Shown here piece by piece: positions 4,968 to 6,257 of a stretch of DNA of 6,257 nt. Where the stretch lies: NCBI GenBank assembly GCA_018903185.1, contig JAHIQV010000476.1, positions 1 through 6,257 of the forward strand. The letters are read 5' to 3'. Each line of letters starts with the position of its first letter. The first letter of the stretch is position 1. The position numbers and the translations under genes are program-made. This DNA comes from Gammaproteobacteria bacterium (GTDB lineage Bacteria > Pseudomonadota > Gammaproteobacteria > Burkholderiales > Burkholderiaceae_C). Below the pieces are notes generated by a model. That model ran no database searches. It saw only the letters and a list, made by a program, of their open reading frames with translations, and was not told the origin of the DNA.

Positions 4968-6257
4968 ATGAACATGATGAACACCCAAGAAATCGGCATC
5001 AGCAACCTGTTGGCCAGCGGCATGACGCTCAAGCAGCACCGCGATGCGATCCTCGAGCGCACCCAGACGACCGGCTATTACAACGGCCTGGAAAAGCTCG
5101 AATTCCGCGACAGCGACCCGATCGGCTATGAGAAGCTGTTCTCCAAGCTGCGCGGCGGTCTGGTCCATGCCCGGGAAACGGCGAAAAAGATTGCCGCCAG
5201 CCCCATCGTCGAGCAGGAAGGCGAACTCTGCTTCACGCTCTACAACGCCGCTGGCGACTGCATCCTGACCTCGACCGGGATCATCATCCACGTCGGCACC
5301 ATGGGCGCGGCGATCAAGTACATGATCGAGAACAACTGGGAGGCGAATCCCTGCATCAACCCGGGCGACATGTTCACGACCAATGACTGCGCCATCGGCA
5401 ACGTCCACCCCTGCGACATTGCCACCATCGTGCCGATCTTCTGGGCCGGCAAGCTGATCGGCTGGGTCGGCGGCGTCACCCACGTCATCGACACCGGTGC
5501 CGTGACGCCGGGCTCGATGTCCACCGGCCAGACCCAGCGTTTCGGCGACGGCTACATGATCACCTGCCGCAAGACCGGTATCAACGACGAGCCGCTGCGC
5601 GACTGGCTGCACGAGTCGCAGCGCTCGGTGCGCACGCCGAAATACTGGATCCTCGACGAAAAGACCCGCATCGCCGGTTGCCACATGATCCGCGAGCTGG
5701 TCGAAGAAGTGATCCGCGCCGATGGCCTGGAGGCTTACGAGAAGTTCTCGGGCGAAGTCATCGAAGAAGGCCGCCGCGGCCTGATGAGCCGGATCAAGGC
5801 GATGACCCTGCCCGGCAAGTACCGCAAGGTGTCTTTCGTCGATGTGCCGTTCAAGCACGATGACATCCAGGTGTCCAACGCCTTCGCCAAGCTCGACTCG
5901 ATCATGCACTCGCCGGTCGAGATGACCATCAAGCCGGATGGCAAGTGGCGTCTCGACTTCGAAGGCGCCAGCCGCTGGGGCTGGCACACCTTCAATGCCC
6001 ACCAGGTGGCTTTCACCTCGGGCATCTGGGTGATGATGTCGCAGACGCTGGTGCCGACCCAGCGCATCAACGACGGCGCCTACTTCGCCACCGAGTTCCA
6101 CCTGCCCAAGGGAACCTGGTGCAACCCGGACGACCGGCGCACCGGTCACGCCTATGCCTGGCACTTCCTGGTCTCGGGCTGGGCGGCGCTGTGGCGCGGC
6201 CTGAGCCAGTCCTACTTCAGCCGCGGCTATCTGGAAGAGGTCAATGCCGGCAACGCC
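4968..6257 (+). CDS. acxB: Acetone carboxylase alpha subunit (HyuB family), N-terminal 430 residues, 3' end outside window
   Basis: The frame is open from ATG 4968 to the last base, giving 430 residues of a protein that is about 770-780 aa in this family. The alpha subunit carries the metal (Mn) site where activated acetone and bicarbonate combine to acetoacetate. Seen here: ARETAKKIAASPIVEQEGEL (68-87), STGIIIHVGTMGAAIKYMIE (102-121), NDCAIGNVHPCD (139-150), GGVTHVIDTGAV (168-179), RWGWHTFNAHQ (336-346), and LEEVNAGNA at the edge. H147, D150 and H172 have the spacing of the metal ligands I recall for the Xanthobacter enzyme, so they are the best candidates; this was not checked by alignment. 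The near-identity of these blocks to AcxB argues against a hydantoinase or acetophenone carboxylase subunit. It is co-transcribed with acxA (11-nt gap). ATGs at 4974 and 4977 are possible alternative starts, but 4968 has the best ribosome binding site spacing. No stop or frameshift is seen. The zinc-binding gamma subunit gene acxC should follow. Confidence 0.95.
   Translation, partial: MNMMNTQEIGISNLLASGMTLKQHRDAILERTQTTGYYNGLEKLEFRDSDPIGYEKLFSKLRGGLVHARETAKKIAASPIVEQEGELCFTLYNAAGDCILTSTGIIIHVGTMGAAIKYMIENNWEANPCINPGDMFTTNDCAIGNVHPCDIATIVPIFWAGKLIGWVGGVTHVIDTGAVTPGSMSTGQTQRFGDGYMITCRKTGINDEPLRDWLHESQRSVRTPKYWILDEKTRIAGCHMIRELVEEVIRADGLEAYEKFSGEVIEEGRRGLMSRIKAMTLPGKYRKVSFVDVPFKHDDIQVSNAFAKLDSIMHSPVEMTIKPDGKWRLDFEGASRWGWHTFNAHQVAFTSGIWVMMSQTLVPTQRINDGAYFATEFHLPKGTWCNPDDRRTGHAYAWHFLVSGWAALWRGLSQSYFSRGYLEEVNAGNA

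Noticed and set aside
4779..6164. 461-codon minus-strand open frame opposite acxB
   Set aside because: Codon-aligned shadow of acxB, with the same composition and no recognisable family.
2812..6257. Alternative reading as hydantoinase, 5-oxoprolinase or acetophenone carboxylase
   Set aside because: These share the HyuA/HyuB folds, but the detailed motifs, the 714-aa beta length, the beta-alpha order and the adjacent sigma-54 activator fit acetone carboxylase AcxAB.

Overview
The window looks like chromosomal DNA from a GC-rich betaproteobacterium, probably Burkholderiales or Rhodocyclales. This rests on base composition, the style of the UvrD tail, and the resemblance of the proteins to betaproteobacterial acetone carboxylase loci. 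Taxonomy is an inference and was not searched.

Layout, left to right. (1) The 3' end of uvrD (DNA helicase II) enters from the left edge and ends at 457. (2) A 23-bp convergent junction holds two overlapping hairpins, at 464-478 and 475-489. (3) acxR lies on the minus strand (2469 down to 481) and encodes a 662-aa GAF/AAA+/Fis-type activator of sigma-54 RNA polymerase. (4) A 342-bp divergent control region (2470-2811) holds a sigma-70-like promoter for acxR, a nearly perfect 18-bp inverted repeat in the place expected for an activator site, an AT-rich stretch, an essentially consensus sigma-54 promoter, a hairpin at the predicted mRNA 5' end, and a good ribosome binding site. (5) acxA (2812-4956) encodes the acetone carboxylase beta subunit, of the HyuA family. 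(6) acxB starts at 4968 and runs off the right edge. Its first 430 residues are the N-terminal half or slightly more of the alpha subunit, of the HyuB family. The gamma subunit gene acxC is expected just beyond the window.

How it works together. Acetone carboxylase converts acetone plus bicarbonate to acetoacetate, with ATP hydrolysed to AMP and phosphate, and so feeds acetone (and perhaps butanone) into central metabolism. The layout suggests that AcxR senses the substrate or a related signal through its GAF domain, binds the dyad near 2602-2647, and drives sigma-54 RNA polymerase at 2748-2763 to transcribe acxAB and presumably acxC. The system itself is known. What is less described here is the DNA architecture of the control region. 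The promoter also settles the acxA start: the longest open frame begins upstream of the promoter, so the true start is the ATG at 2812.

I saw no tRNA, rRNA, CRISPR array, insertion sequence or phage gene. Long antisense open frames over acxA and acxB are explained by codon bias.
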